A program made the position numbers and the translations under genes. The notes under the pieces were generated by a model. That model worked only from the letters and a program-made list of their open reading frames with translations, searched no databases and had not been told where the DNA came from. Source: QHXN01 sp032162705 (GTDB lineage: Bacteria > Acidobacteriota > Blastocatellia > Pyrinomonadales > Pyrinomonadaceae). From it: DNA of 64,000 nt. Location: assembly GCA_032162705.1 (NCBI GenBank), contig JAVRON010000097.1:1-64000 (forward strand), written 5' to 3'. Below, in pieces: positions 16,671 through 25,712 of the stretch. Every line of letters starts with the position of its first letter. Position 1 is the stretch's first letter.

Positions 16671-19600
16671 ATGTTCAAACTCCAACGCCTCGAAATCACC
16701 GGATTCAAGTCCTTCGCCGACTACACCGACCTCGTCTTCACAGGCAACGGCATCACCGGCATCGTGGGCCCTAACGGCTGCGGCAAGTCAAACGTAGCCG
16801 ACGCCATCGCATGGGTTCTGGGCGAGCAGAAGGTCAAGAACCTTCGCGGCGGCGAGATGAAGGACGTTATCTTTCAAGGCTCGAAGAACCGCCTGCCCTC
16901 GGGGATGGCCGAGGTCGTGCTCCACATGGTGCGCGACGAAATGGCAGATGAAGAGCCTGACATCGACGACATCGACGCGACGCTCGAAGAGTTGGACGAA
17001 CAGGCGGAGGCCGTCGAAGAACGCCTCTCGCCGGAACTGGAATCGCCCGCGCCGCAACTCGAATCAGCCGCCGCACACACGGACGCCGCAGCCTTCGTCC
17101 TCTCGCCTGACGGCAACGCCGCCGTTGCGCTCGCACCCGACACGACCGCGCCTGAGAACGCGGGGCAGCCCGAAGCTTTCGTAGCTCAGACCGTCGAAGG
17201 CGAGGGGACGCAATCACTCGCCCTTGTGCCCACCGTCGTGGATGCGGACGCGATTGCAGTCGTGCCGAAGGCGCGCCCGGCACACAAGCGCCACTGGCGT
17301 CCGCGCCGACTCGCGCTCGACTTCGCGCCGGGCGAGAGCGTCTCCGTGACGCGCAGAATCTACCGCGACGGCGAGAGTGAATATCTCCTGAACGGGCGCG
17401 TCTGTCGCCTGCGCGACATACAGGACTTGTTCTCGGGCACGGGACTCTCGGGCGCGCACTACGCCATCATCGAGCAGGGACGCATCGGCCAGATACTTTC
17501 GGCCAAGCCGATGGATCGCCGCACGCTCATCGAAGAGGCCGCCGGGATCACGAAGTTCCGCGTGCGCCAGCGCGCCGCCGAAGCGCGTCTCGAAGCCGCG
17601 CGCTCGAACCTCAATCGCGTCTCGGACATCATCTCCGAGATCGAGCGTCAGGTCGGAAGCCTTCGCCGTCAGGCCGCGAAGGCGCGTCGCTATCACCAGA
17701 TTCGAGAAGAGCTGCGCGAGCTTCTGCGCTGCGTCTACGTCGCTGACGAACGCGAGCTGAACGCCCGGCTCGAAGACTTGAGGGTACGGCTCGAATCAGC
17801 GCGCGAAGAGGTTGACCGTCTCGCCGAAGAGCTTGAGGAACACGAGGAAGGGGCGCGGCACGCGACGACCGGGGCGCGCGAGCGTGAAGAGGAGTTGGCA
17901 GAGGCACGCGCCGCCGTCTCCGAGTCGGCGCTGCTGTTCGACCGGCGCGAGCGAGAGCGCGCGTATCAGGGCGAGCAGATCGCCGCCCTCGAAAAGCGCT
18001 TCTCGGAAGTGCGCCGCGAAGCCGAGGTCGTGCGCGCACGCCTCTCGGCGGTCACCTCGGAGAGCGAGTCGCTCGTCCTTCACGACGCGCAGATGCGCGA
18101 GGCGAGCGAGGCGAGCGCGCGTCTGCTCGAAGAGGCCGAAGGCGCATACGCGCGCCGCACCAGTCAGGTGCTCGAAGCCGAGGCCGCCACCGAGAGCGCG
18201 CGCGGCGAGCTTCTGACGCACACAGCTGCGGCCGAACGTCTGTCCGAGATTGGTCGCCATCTCGAAACGGTGCTCGACAAACTCGCCACGCAGGCCGAAG
18301 GGTTGGTGCGCGAGGGCGAGCGCGCCGCCATCGCGCACGAAGAAGCCCGCGCCGAGGCCGAAAAACTTCAGGTTGAGATCAAGTCCGCGCGCGAACACCT
18401 CGACGCGCTCTATGCCGAGCGTGAGGCACGCACGCGCGAGCTATCGGAAGCGCGCGCCGAAGTTGCCGCTGCTGCCGCTGAGCACGCACGCGCACGCGAC
18501 GAGTCGGCACGCGTGCGCCACCGCCTCGACACGCTTGCCGAGATCGACACACAGCACTCGCTTTACTCGCAGTCCGTCCAGCGCATCTTCGCGCCCGTCG
18601 AAGGGGACGCGGCGCGCGACTTCCACGTCATCGCCACGGTCGCAGATGTTCTGCGCGTCGAGCCGCGCTGGGAGCGCGCCGTCGAGAGCGTGTTTGGCCC
18701 TTATCTCCAGTCGGTCATCGTCCCTACGCCGGACGATGCAGTGCGCGCCGCCTCGTGGCTTCAGGCGACCGGCGCGGGGCGTGTCACTTTCCTCGTCGCG
18801 GGTCTGCACGGCGGCGCGGAGCGGGAAGAGATTGACGACTCGACCACAGGCTCGACGCTGGCCGACGAAATTGGTTCTGCGGATGACGAAATTGGTTCTG
18901 CGGGCAAAGTTGCTTCTGATATTACTTCTGAGATTGACTCTGACTTGCGTGTCGGCGGCCTGCTCGGCGCGCCGCGCGAGATCGGCGTCGTCCTCAGTCG
19001 CACACTCATGCGCGAGATGGAAGCGCGTGTGGCCGCAGACCTCGAACGCGCGATGTTGCTGACGCTTTCGACGGGAGAAATGTGTGTGACTGCCGCGGGC
19101 GAGTGGGTCGTCGCGGGACAGCTTATCGCGGCGGGCGGTCATCCCGTGTCGGAAGAGGGCGCAGGGCTACTTGCCTTCAAGCGCGAGATGCGCGAGCTTG
19201 AGCTGCGCATGGTCGGACTCGAAGCAGACCTCGTATTCGCCGACGAGGCCGCACAGCGTGCGCGCGCACGTCTGGGCGAGCTTGAGGACGCCTTCGTACA
19301 CCTCAACGACGAGATCGGGCGCGAGGAGCGCGAGCACGTCGCGCGCGAAGTAAGCGCCGCGCAGCTACATCAGGAGATCGAGCGCGCCGAACGCCACATG
19401 CGCGTCGTGGCCGACGACGCCGCGCGACTCGAAGCCGAGCGGCGCGAGGTCGAGGAGCGGCGCACGCGCCAGATCAGCGAGGCCGAGGCTTCGCACACAG
19501 CACGCGCCGCCGCACAGCGCGCCGTCGCAGAGGCGGCAGAGGCGCTTGCGCACGCGCGGCGTGCCGCCGAGGCCGAGAGCGAAAATCTCGGCGCGCAAAA

Positions 19601-20699
19601 GGCGCAGGCCGCGACCGCTGCCGAGAGACGACGTTCAGCCGCCGCGGAACTCAGACGGATGGAGGCCGAGTCGTCCGAGCTTCAGACGCGACTCGAACGG
19701 CACGAGCAGGAGGCCGAAGAGGCGAGCGAGAGGCTCGAAGCTCTGCGCCGCTCGCTCGCTGACCTCGACGAGTCTTCGGCGGGAGTTGAAGACGAGCGCG
19801 CGGCGCTCGAACGTCGCGTCGGCGAGTCTTCGGCGCGGCTCGCATCGGCGCGTGAGCGTGCCGACGCGCTCTCGCTCGAAGTGACGGAGCTGCATCAGCG
19901 CGCGTCGGCGGCACGGGACGCACGCGCAGCTCTCGAAGTCCAGAGGGCGGAGACTTCTGCGCGGCTCAACTTCGTGCGCGAGTCGTGCGTGAGCGAGTTG
20001 AACCAATCGCTCGAAGAGATTGCGGCGGCGCATCCGGCGGAAGAGGGCTTCGACCTTGAGTCTTCGCGCGCACGGCTCGAAGAACTTCGCGCGCGTGCCG
20101 AAGGATTCGGCGCGGTCAACATGATGGCGCTCGAAGAGTTGGCTGAGAACGAGGAGCGTCTCGAATTCTTAACCACGCAGCGGAGGGACATCACGGACGG
20201 CATCGGTTCGACCGAAGAGGCGCTTCGTGAGATCAAGCGCCGCTCGCGCGAGCGCTTCCGCCACGCCTTCGAGGAGGTCAATCGCAACTTCGGACAGTTC
20301 TTCGTCGAACTCTTCGGCGGCGGGCGCGGCGAGATGAGCATGCTCGACACAGACGACGTGCTGGAGTCGGGCATAGACATCGTGGCGCAGCCGCCGGGCA
20401 AGCGACTTCAGAACGTCCTTCTGCTCTCGGGCGGCGAGAAGGCGATGGCGGCGCTCGCGCTCGTCCTCGCCATCTTCAAGTATAGGCCGTCGCCGTTCTG
20501 TCTCTTGGACGAAGTGGACGCGCCGCTCGACGAGGCCAACGTCAGTCGCTTCACGACGAAGATTAAAGAGATGGCGGCGGACACACAGTTCCTCGTCATC
20601 ACGCACAACAAGCGAACGATGGAGATGGCGCGCGCCCTCTACGGCGTGACGATGGAGGAGGCGGGCATCTCGCGTCTCGTCTCGGTGAGGTTCGAGTGA
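16671..20699 (+). CDS. smc: Chromosome segregation protein SMC, with head and hinge insertions
   Basis: ATPase of the bacterial condensin. ATG 16671 gives MFKLQRLEITGFKSFADYT, the conserved SMC start; the open frame extends upstream but is not conserved. Walker A GPNGCGKSN is at 33-41, coiled-coil arms at about 310-640 and 840-1180, the hinge at about 640-800, the signature LLSGGEKAMAALAL near 1243 and Walker B CLLDEVDAPLDEAN near 1276. At 1,342 residues it is about 150 longer than usual. One insertion of about 120 acidic then basic residues (about 88-215) splits the N-terminal head between AEVVLHM and the SVTRRIYRDGESEYLLNG strand. A second, at about 732-755, is a DEIGSAD repeat within the hinge. 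The stop overlaps a possible GTG start of the next gene. ScpA/ScpB are not here. Confidence 0.95.
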   Translation: MFKLQRLEITGFKSFADYTDLVFTGNGITGIVGPNGCGKSNVADAIAWVLGEQKVKNLRGGEMKDVIFQGSKNRLPSGMAEVVLHMVRDEMADEEPDIDDIDATLEELDEQAEAVEERLSPELESPAPQLESAAAHTDAAAFVLSPDGNAAVALAPDTTAPENAGQPEAFVAQTVEGEGTQSLALVPTVVDADAIAVVPKARPAHKRHWRPRRLALDFAPGESVSVTRRIYRDGESEYLLNGRVCRLRDIQDLFSGTGLSGAHYAIIEQGRIGQILSAKPMDRRTLIEEAAGITKFRVRQRAAEARLEAARSNLNRVSDIISEIERQVGSLRRQAAKARRYHQIREELRELLRCVYVADERELNARLEDLRVRLESAREEVDRLAEELEEHEEGARHATTGAREREEELAEARAAVSESALLFDRRERERAYQGEQIAALEKRFSEVRREAEVVRARLSAVTSESESLVLHDAQMREASEASARLLEEAEGAYARRTSQVLEAEAATESARGELLTHTAAAERLSEIGRHLETVLDKLATQAEGLVREGERAAIAHEEARAEAEKLQVEIKSAREHLDALYAEREARTRELSEARAEVAAAAAEHARARDESARVRHRLDTLAEIDTQHSLYSQSVQRIFAPVEGDAARDFHVIATVADVLRVEPRWERAVESVFGPYLQSVIVPTPDDAVRAASWLQATGAGRVTFLVAGLHGGAEREEIDDSTTGSTLADEIGSADDEIGSAGKVASDITSEIDSDLRVGGLLGAPREIGVVLSRTLMREMEARVAADLERAMLLTLSTGEMCVTAAGEWVVAGQLIAAGGHPVSEEGAGLLAFKREMRELELRMVGLEADLVFADEAAQRARARLGELEDAFVHLNDEIGREEREHVAREVSAAQLHQEIERAERHMRVVADDAARLEAERREVEERRTRQISEAEASHTARAAAQRAVAEAAEALAHARRAAEAESENLGAQKAQAATAAERRRSAAAELRRMEAESSELQTRLERHEQEAEEASERLEALRRSLADLDESSAGVEDERAALERRVGESSARLASARERADALSLEVTELHQRASAARDARAALEVQRAETSARLNFVRESCVSELNQSLEEIAAAHPAEEGFDLESSRARLEELRARAEGFGAVNMMALEELAENEERLEFLTTQRRDITDGIGSTEEALREIKRRSRERFRHAFEEVNRNFGQFFVELFGGGRGEMSMLDTDDVLESGIDIVAQPPGKRLQNVLLLSGGEKAMAALALVLAIFKYRPSPFCLLDEVDAPLDEANVSRFTTKIKEMAADTQFLVITHNKRTMEMARALYGVTMEEAGISRLVSVRFE

Positions 20700-20701
20700 G
20701 T

Positions 20702-21526
20702 ATGACCGGGAAGGTTCTCGCACTCTTACACGTGGCCGCGCTCGTAATTATGAGCGCGGCTCTTCGCACTCCCGCGCAACGGCCCGCGCAGCGCAAAGCG
20801 GCTCAGCACACATCGGTCGAGCAGGTTCAGCCGAAGAAGGTCTCAATCAGGCCGGAGGACGAGAAGAAGCCGAACGATGCGCCCGTGCAGAAGACCGGCG
20901 ATGTATCGTCCGCGGGTGCGGCGGCCAAGCCGAAGGAAGACCCGAACTCTACGCACTACGTCTACGAGTTTCGGCAGCCGGACTTCTTCGTCTACTTCAT
21001 ACACATCGAGCACGACGAGACGGGTCGCGGACTCATACGCTTCGAGCGCCGCTCCGACACAGAGCAGATCACAGACCCGATAGAGTTCTCGCCCACGGCG
21101 CTCGCACGCATACAGGCGCGTTTCAATGCGCTTAACTTCCTCGACTCGGCGGCGGGCTATCAGGGCGAGCGCACCTACCCGAGCCAGGGGCAGACGCGTC
21201 TGACCTTGCGTCAGGGCGGGCGCGAGCGCACGGCAGAGTTCAACTACAGCCAGAACGCGGACGCGCAGGCGCTTGCCGAAGAGTACCGGCGCGCGGGCGA
21301 GCAGGCGCTCTTCGTCTTTCAAGCCAAGGTCGCGTTGGAGAGCCAGCCGCTCGAACTTCCCAAGCTTCTCAACGGGCTGGAATCACTCATCGAGCGCAAC
21401 TACCTCTCAGACAAACAGCAACTCATCCCGCTCGTCCGCGAACTCTCCGAAGACGAGCGCGTCCCCCTCGTCGGACGCAATCAGGCCGCGCGCATTCTTA
21501 AAAAATTAGAGAAGCAGACGCAGTGA
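20702..21526 (+). CDS. Exported protein of unknown function, coupled to smc
   Basis: A 274-residue protein with an N-terminal signal peptide (LALLHVAALVIMSAAL), then a Pro/Lys/Ala-rich linker and a globular domain from about residue 80 (STHYVYEFRQPDFFVYFIHIEHDETGRGLIRFERR). ATG 20702 lies 2 nt after the smc stop and has GGTGAGG about 7 nt upstream; GTG 20696, overlapping the smc stop codon, is an alternative. The spacing suggests co-transcription with smc, but the exported location makes a condensin role unlikely. I do not recognise a named family. Confidence 0.72.
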   Translation: MTGKVLALLHVAALVIMSAALRTPAQRPAQRKAAQHTSVEQVQPKKVSIRPEDEKKPNDAPVQKTGDVSSAGAAAKPKEDPNSTHYVYEFRQPDFFVYFIHIEHDETGRGLIRFERRSDTEQITDPIEFSPTALARIQARFNALNFLDSAAGYQGERTYPSQGQTRLTLRQGGRERTAEFNYSQNADAQALAEEYRRAGEQALFVFQAKVALESQPLELPKLLNGLESLIERNYLSDKQQLIPLVRELSEDERVPLVGRNQAARILKKLEKQTQ

Positions 21527-21568
21527 GTTTGCCGTCGCTGCAAGTGTGTTCCGAGCGAGTCTCTCCGG

Positions 21569-21601
21569 TTGCCGTTCAGGGTTACGGCAAAAGACTTTTA
21601 T
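21569..21601 (+). terminator. Possible terminator
   Basis: TTGCCGT (21569-21575) pairs with ACGGCAA (21584-21590), followed by a T-rich run. It ends the smc transcript and overlaps the 3' end of the converging gene. Confidence 0.5.
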
Positions 21602-22050
21602 TTGCGCGTCGGCGTCTGTTGATAGAAGGCGTTGAGCCAACGTTTGCCGCGCTTGACGTAGAGTGAGCTTACCCACGCGGGGCTTGGGACGGGCTTGCCG
21701 CCGCAGGTCGTATCCTGTTCGGCATGATACGTCAGTAGAGCCGTATGCGCGTCGAACATCGTCAGGTTGAAGTTATCTACCGAGTAGCTTTTGACGATGC
21801 AAACCGGACTGCCGACGAAGGCGACGATCTCGGCTTTGTTCCCCGTTCCTCCACCACCAACCTCAAGATGATCGTCTGAGAGAAAGTCCTGATAAAACTT
21901 GCCGTCGCGTTTCTGCCAGGCCTCCCACGATTGCTTCTCAAGCTTTATCAAACTCTCCTTGAGCGCAGGTTGATCGGCCTGCTTTCTTTGTCCTGAAGCG
22001 ATAGAAGCGCAAGCGAGAATCACAAGGGCGATAACGCCAAGATGTTTCAT
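21598..22050 (-). CDS. Exported NTF2-like (DUF4440-type) protein
   Basis: A 150-residue protein with a signal peptide (KHLGVIALVILACASIASGQ) and a cystatin/NTF2-like domain: a helix with LIKLEKQSWEAWQKRDGKFYQDFLSDDH, then strands ending in a Trp-rich strand. This layout is typical of the DUF4440/SnoaL-like group. Such domains bind small ligands; no catalytic residue can be assigned. It sits at the edge of the cassette-like patch and converges on the smc-linked gene. Confidence 0.72.
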   Translation of the reverse strand: MKHLGVIALVILACASIASGQRKQADQPALKESLIKLEKQSWEAWQKRDGKFYQDFLSDDHLEVGGGGTGNKAEIVAFVGSPVCIVKSYSVDNFNLTMFDAHTALLTYHAEQDTTCGGKPVPSPAWVSSLYVKRGKRWLNAFYQQTPTRK

Positions 22051-22161
22051 CGTCTATTCCTCGGGCGAAAGTTTGGAAGCCTCTGCGAATGCCTTCTCAA
22101 GAAGTTCGATCACGGCGGAGCCAATCTACCTTGACTGTCCCTGCCATTCAAGCGAAGTGCA

Positions 22162-22275
22162 GTCTAACGATTAAGTTGACCGGACGCGGTGTTTACATCC
22201 AATCTTCGTTTCAATCAATCAAGTTGAGAAACACGCTCCCCGCGCTCCCGTCCAACGACGTGTTCGGCGTTTAGC
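22162..22275 (-). repeat. attC-like site (left)
   Basis: Read on the minus strand it starts GCTAAAC, which overlaps the stop codon of the cassette gene, and ends GTTAGAC (plus-strand GTCTAAC at 22162-22168), a match to the integron core GTTRRRY. Inner complementary parts (GTTG-GGACG with CGTCCGGTCAAC; GGAGCGTGTTT with AAACACCGCGTCC) give an imperfect long stem. The first core is off consensus, so this is the weaker of the two sites. Confidence 0.45.
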
Positions 22276-22648
22276 TTTCGTCCCACGCTACGATAAGTAA
22301 CCACTCGTCCGGACGGCAGACGGCAATCGCAGCCCGATCAATCAGCGTCTTTCCTTCCCACTTCTCCGTCAGGATGTCATGCTCTTCAAATGCCCAGACT
22401 GGTCGGGCTCCTGGTGGTTCATCGGTGATCTGAGCGATTAGATTACCAGCGGTCGCGGTATATCGACACGGGTAACCGTTGCCGCCGAGGTCGGTCGCTT
22501 TGTTTGCCTCCACGAGTTCCTGAATCCAATCGAGGCCACCAAGTCCTGTCTGCCAGACCGCCAAGCGTGTTCCTTCACTCGACTCTGCGGTCGCCGGCGA
22601 TACGCCACTATTAGTCTGTCTGTAAATACTTATGTGCCAACCGAGCAT
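22271..22648 (-). CDS. Hypothetical protein in a putative gene cassette
   Basis: A 125-residue soluble protein (MLGWHISIYRQTNSG ... WLLIVAWDES) of no recognised family. The start at 22648 has GGGGTGG about 6 nt upstream; the frame stays open to 22717. Base composition is visibly less GC-rich than the neighbours. Its stop codon lies inside one attC-like core and a second attC-like site lies about 135 nt upstream, as expected for a mobile gene cassette of about 620 bp. Function is unknown. Confidence 0.6.
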   Translation of the reverse strand: MLGWHISIYRQTNSGVSPATAESSEGTRLAVWQTGLGGLDWIQELVEANKATDLGGNGYPCRYTATAGNLIAQITDEPPGARPVWAFEEHDILTEKWEGKTLIDRAAIAVCRPDEWLLIVAWDES

Positions 22649-23180
22649 CTGCGCCACCCCGTCAAATAATATAAATACTCGTCGCTTGTGTTGGGCCAGC
22701 GACCGCCTCACCTGCAAGTTGGTTCGAGATCAGATTGCAAGATAGCCGAGCAGTGTTCATGAAGTTGCCTCTTCGCATACGCGCCTAACGCCGCGGATAA
22801 TCGGCGAGCCCGCAAGCATGCTGATGAAGGCGACGCTGTGCCGCGAGTCCGGTTCAGCCGCTTGTTAGACCGCCTGTTGATGTCATCGTTCAACCCGCGC
22901 GACCGATTGCCTTCGCTATTCGACAGTCCCGTTCCATCCCTTTTATCCTCAGCGCGTCTAACTACTATTGTGCCGGATGATTCGGCCTAACTCCGTAAGT
23001 GAGAGGCGAAAGCCGAATCGCTCAGCCTATCTATGCAGGGGGAGGCAAAGCTGTATCTGTTCCTCCCGGCTCGCGCCGCGCGTGTATGATGCCCTCGCAG
23101 GCCAGCGCTTTCAAAGCGAATTTCGGCGGCGTGCCGGGCTTACGGTTGGAGATGGTCTTTGTCAGTCGTTGTCGCAAGCG
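22649..23180. other. Gene-poor flank of the cassette
   Basis: Apart from the attC-like site at 22783-22870 I see no convincing gene. Short open frames exist at 22968-23217 but lack a good start or protein-like composition. Additional GTCTAAC (22957) and GCCTAAC (22986 region) core-like words occur without a clear partner. A GATTCGGC/GCCGAATC hairpin lies at about 22979-23020. Confidence 0.4.
22783..22870 (-). repeat. attC-like site (right)
   Basis: Outer cores GCCTAAC (22783-22789) and GTTAGAC (22864-22870) fit RYYYAAC and GTTRRRY. Inner boxes GCGGATAATCGG (22793-22804) and CCGGTTCAGCCGC (22849-22861) are complementary apart from two mismatches and one unpaired base, the extrahelical base typical of attC. 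Total 88 bp, within the known size range. Confidence 0.65.
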
Positions 23181-23930
23181 TCAATGCTTTGACAGGCTCG
23201 TTAGCTCATTCGGGTAGTCGGCGACCGAAGGCAAGACTGAAGGCCAGAGGGGCGCTTTGCCCGAGAGAATCTCACGCCCCTTCAGCCCGTAGATGGCATC
23301 GTTGATGTGATTGTCGGGGTTGGTCGCGCCGCCGCCCAGAACACCCGCGTCTATGCCAAGCCCCTCCACACGGCCGTCCACCAGTGCGTAGATGAGCACG
23401 CCCGCCGCTTGCGTGTCTTTCTGCTTCTCGCTGGTCAACCCTCCGACGGGGCCTGCGACCCCGACCAGCGCATCCTTAAAGATGAAGTCACCTTTCTGAA
23501 ATTCCTCCAACGCCTTGTCACTCATAAACAGGATGATGATGTCCGGCCTCTTTTTCCCCTCCCAAGTTAAGTCCGGGATTTTAGGCGCTCCGAAGCCGTA
23601 GAAGGCCGGAGGACTCCAACCGTCCGGCTGACGGCTGCAAATAACGCCGTAAGCCAGCCGCGCCTTCGGCATCACGATGCTGAGTCTATCCAGATCGGGG
23701 AAGACGCCGATGGCCTTTGCCCTGTCGATTAGCTCTGGCGGGATGGTCTCGGGAAGCTTGACCGCGTAGTTTAAAACGCGTGCGGCTTTCCCCGAACGCT
23801 CCGCCGCATCATTGAGCTTCGACTTGTCCGGCTTTTGCGCGAGCGTCGCTCCCTGTAAAAGAAGCGCGAGCAGGAACGCGTGCAGCATGGCGTTTAGACG
23901 ATGTGTAGAAGAAGCGAGCGGCATTCTCAT
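23181..23930 (-). CDS. SYLF (Ysc84-type) lipid-binding domain protein, exported
   Basis: About 249 residues with a signal peptide (LNAMLHAFLLALLLQGATLAQ) and a SYLF/DUF500 domain: helix DAAERSGKAARVLNYAV, then IPPELIDRAKAIGVFPDL and the glycine-rich strands AGPVGG and GLGIDAGVLGGG. SYLF domains bind phosphoinositides or other lipids; bacterial members are periplasmic or surface proteins of uncertain role. ATG 23930 is favoured by GGAGG 4 nt upstream. No operon partner is evident. Confidence 0.85.
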   Translation of the reverse strand: MRMPLASSTHRLNAMLHAFLLALLLQGATLAQKPDKSKLNDAAERSGKAARVLNYAVKLPETIPPELIDRAKAIGVFPDLDRLSIVMPKARLAYGVICSRQPDGWSPPAFYGFGAPKIPDLTWEGKKRPDIIILFMSDKALEEFQKGDFIFKDALVGVAGPVGGLTSEKQKDTQAAGVLIYALVDGRVEGLGIDAGVLGGGATNPDNHINDAIYGLKGREILSGKAPLWPSVLPSVADYPNELTSLSKH

Positions 23931-23987
23931 TCGACCTCCGAGCTTGAAGGACATCCGTGACGAGTCTGGATTGTGACACGGCGGCGA

Positions 23988-24134
23988 CTACTCGAAGAAG
24001 TTCCGGTCGCGCCCCTTGTTCTCTTTGCGCCAGATGCGTAGGAAGACGACGACGGCGATGATGGCGAGGACGAGCAGCACCGCCATCATGAAGATAGTGA
24101 AGATCAGTTCCGTGTTCTCAGCCGGATTGTTCAT
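23988..24134 (-). CDS. Small single-helix membrane protein
   Basis: A 48-residue protein, MNNPAENTELIFTIFMMAV..., with one membrane helix and a basic C-tail. The frame remains open upstream to a GTG at 24221 whose bases overlap the stop codon of the CNNM/CorC gene. That extension encodes a 15-bp repeat (ETFVG twice, then ETLLSG) and looks repeat-derived, so the shorter form is preferred. The tight placement suggests co-transcription with the CNNM/CorC gene. Function is unknown. Confidence 0.5.
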   Translation of the reverse strand: MNNPAENTELIFTIFMMAVLLVLAIIAVVVFLRIWRKENKGRDRNFFE

Positions 24135-24217
24135 CGTCTTCGTCGCCCTTTCGGCTACCCTGAATGTTCCGCTCAAGAGTGTTTCGCCCACGAACGTTTC
24201 GCCCACGAATGTTTCGC

Positions 24218-25585
24218 TCACGCGGCCTCTTCCTCTTCAGGCTCCTCGCTCGGGGTGGGGGGCGGCGTGTAGCGTATGCGGCGTATGCGGCGTCCCTCGA
24301 CCTGCTCGACTAGAAACAGGCCGTCCTCGTGCTCGACCGTCTCGCCGGGACGGAGGATGCGCCCGGCACTGGCGAGCAGAAAGCCTGCTATCGTCGTGTA
24401 GCCCGCCTCTTCGGGCAGCTTCAGATTGAAGCGCCGGTTGGCGTCGCGCACCGCGAGCATGCCGTCGAGCAGGTACGTGCCGTTCGGCTCCTCGATGATC
24501 TGCTCGCGCACCTCATCGTCGTACTCGTCGTTGATCTCGCCGACGATCTCTTCCAGAAGGTCTTCCAAAGTGACGATGCCTTCCAGGCCGCCGTGCTCGT
24601 CCACGACGCAGGCGATGTGCGTCTTCTCGGCCTGCATCTGTGCGAGCACAGAACCGAGCCGCGCCGTGGCCGGGACGAACAGAGCAGGGTGGAGCATTCG
24701 CTCCATGTCGAACGTAGACGGGTCGAGTGTACGCAGGCAGGGCATCAGGTCTTTCATGAAGAGCACGCCCGCGATGTCGTCGAGACGTTCGCGATAGACG
24801 GGCAAACGCGAGTAGCCGAAGTTACAGAAGGCGTGCTCGCACTCTTCGAGCGTGGCGCTTGCGGAGAGCGCCTCGACTTCCGTGCGCGGGATCATCGCCT
24901 CTCTGACCTCTGCCTCCGAAAAGTCGAAGACGCGATTGATGAGACGGCGCTCCTCCTCTTCGAGGTGGCCGCTCTTGTGCGAGATGTTGACGAGTTGCTT
25001 GATCTCCTCTTCGGTGTAGATCGAGGCGTGCTCGTTCGAGCCGTGTAGCCCCAACACGCGCGACGCCGCCGAAGCAGCTACGTCGAGCAGGCGAATGGGG
25101 CCCCGGAAGACGCGCGAGAACCAGTACATGGGCCCGACCGTGAAGAGCGCGACGCGCTCCGAGCGTTCGATGCCGAACATCTTCGGCACCTGCTCGCCGA
25201 GGACGATGTGGAGGAAGGTGATGAGGATGAAGGCGATGACGGAGGCGACGATGTGGCGCACGCCGAGCGTGACGTACTGTGCGTAAGCGGGCCCGAGCAT
25301 CGCGCCGAAGCGCTCGAACGGCGGCGCGAGAAGCTCGGCGAGCGTCGATTCGCCGATCCAGCCCAAGGCCAGAGACGAGAGCGTGACGCCGAGCTGCGTG
25401 GCGGAGATGTATGCACCGAGGTTGTCTTTGAAGGCGAGCAGACGGCGCGCTCTGCGGCTACCCGCTTCGGCGAGCGTGGCGATGCGCATCCGCCGCACGC
25501 TGACGATGGCGAACTCCGAGGTGACGAAGAAGCCGTTGGCGATGACCAGAAGGAGGACGGCCAGAATTCTGAGGAACGTTTCCAT
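24218..25585 (-). CDS. CNNM/CorC (HlyC/CorC) family membrane protein
   Basis: A 455-residue integral membrane protein of the magnesium/cobalt-efflux-associated family. In order: a DUF21/CNNM transmembrane domain (about 1-180, with FFVTSEFAIVSVRRMRI and the conserved ISATQLGVTLSSLALGW), a bateman module of two CBS domains (about 200-340, with VREAMIPRTEVEALSA and ACVVDEHGGLEGIVTLEDLL), and a C-terminal CorC_HlyC domain (about 355-435). Length is typical. Function as a Mg2+ transporter or regulator is known for relatives and not proven here. Confidence 0.92.
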   Translation of the reverse strand: METFLRILAVLLLVIANGFFVTSEFAIVSVRRMRIATLAEAGSRRARRLLAFKDNLGAYISATQLGVTLSSLALGWIGESTLAELLAPPFERFGAMLGPAYAQYVTLGVRHIVASVIAFILITFLHIVLGEQVPKMFGIERSERVALFTVGPMYWFSRVFRGPIRLLDVAASAASRVLGLHGSNEHASIYTEEEIKQLVNISHKSGHLEEEERRLINRVFDFSEAEVREAMIPRTEVEALSASATLEECEHAFCNFGYSRLPVYRERLDDIAGVLFMKDLMPCLRTLDPSTFDMERMLHPALFVPATARLGSVLAQMQAEKTHIACVVDEHGGLEGIVTLEDLLEEIVGEINDEYDDEVREQIIEEPNGTYLLDGMLAVRDANRRFNLKLPEEAGYTTIAGFLLASAGRILRPGETVEHEDGLFLVEQVEGRRIRRIRYTPPPTPSEEPEEEEAA

Positions 25586-25712
25586 CGTCTTGGCAGTTGC
25601 TGGGGCCCGTTCTTACAGGCCCGAAATCAAACCTCCCGCGTTTCGAGTGACAGAGTCGAAATTCTTACACCAAGCTTATTGCCATGCGGCGCGTGGGCGC
25701 AAGCTCTGAAGG

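Noticed and set aside
22968..23217. Small proteins in the cassette flank
   Set aside because: Two overlapping short frames, no good ribosome site, no recognisable sequence and atypical composition.
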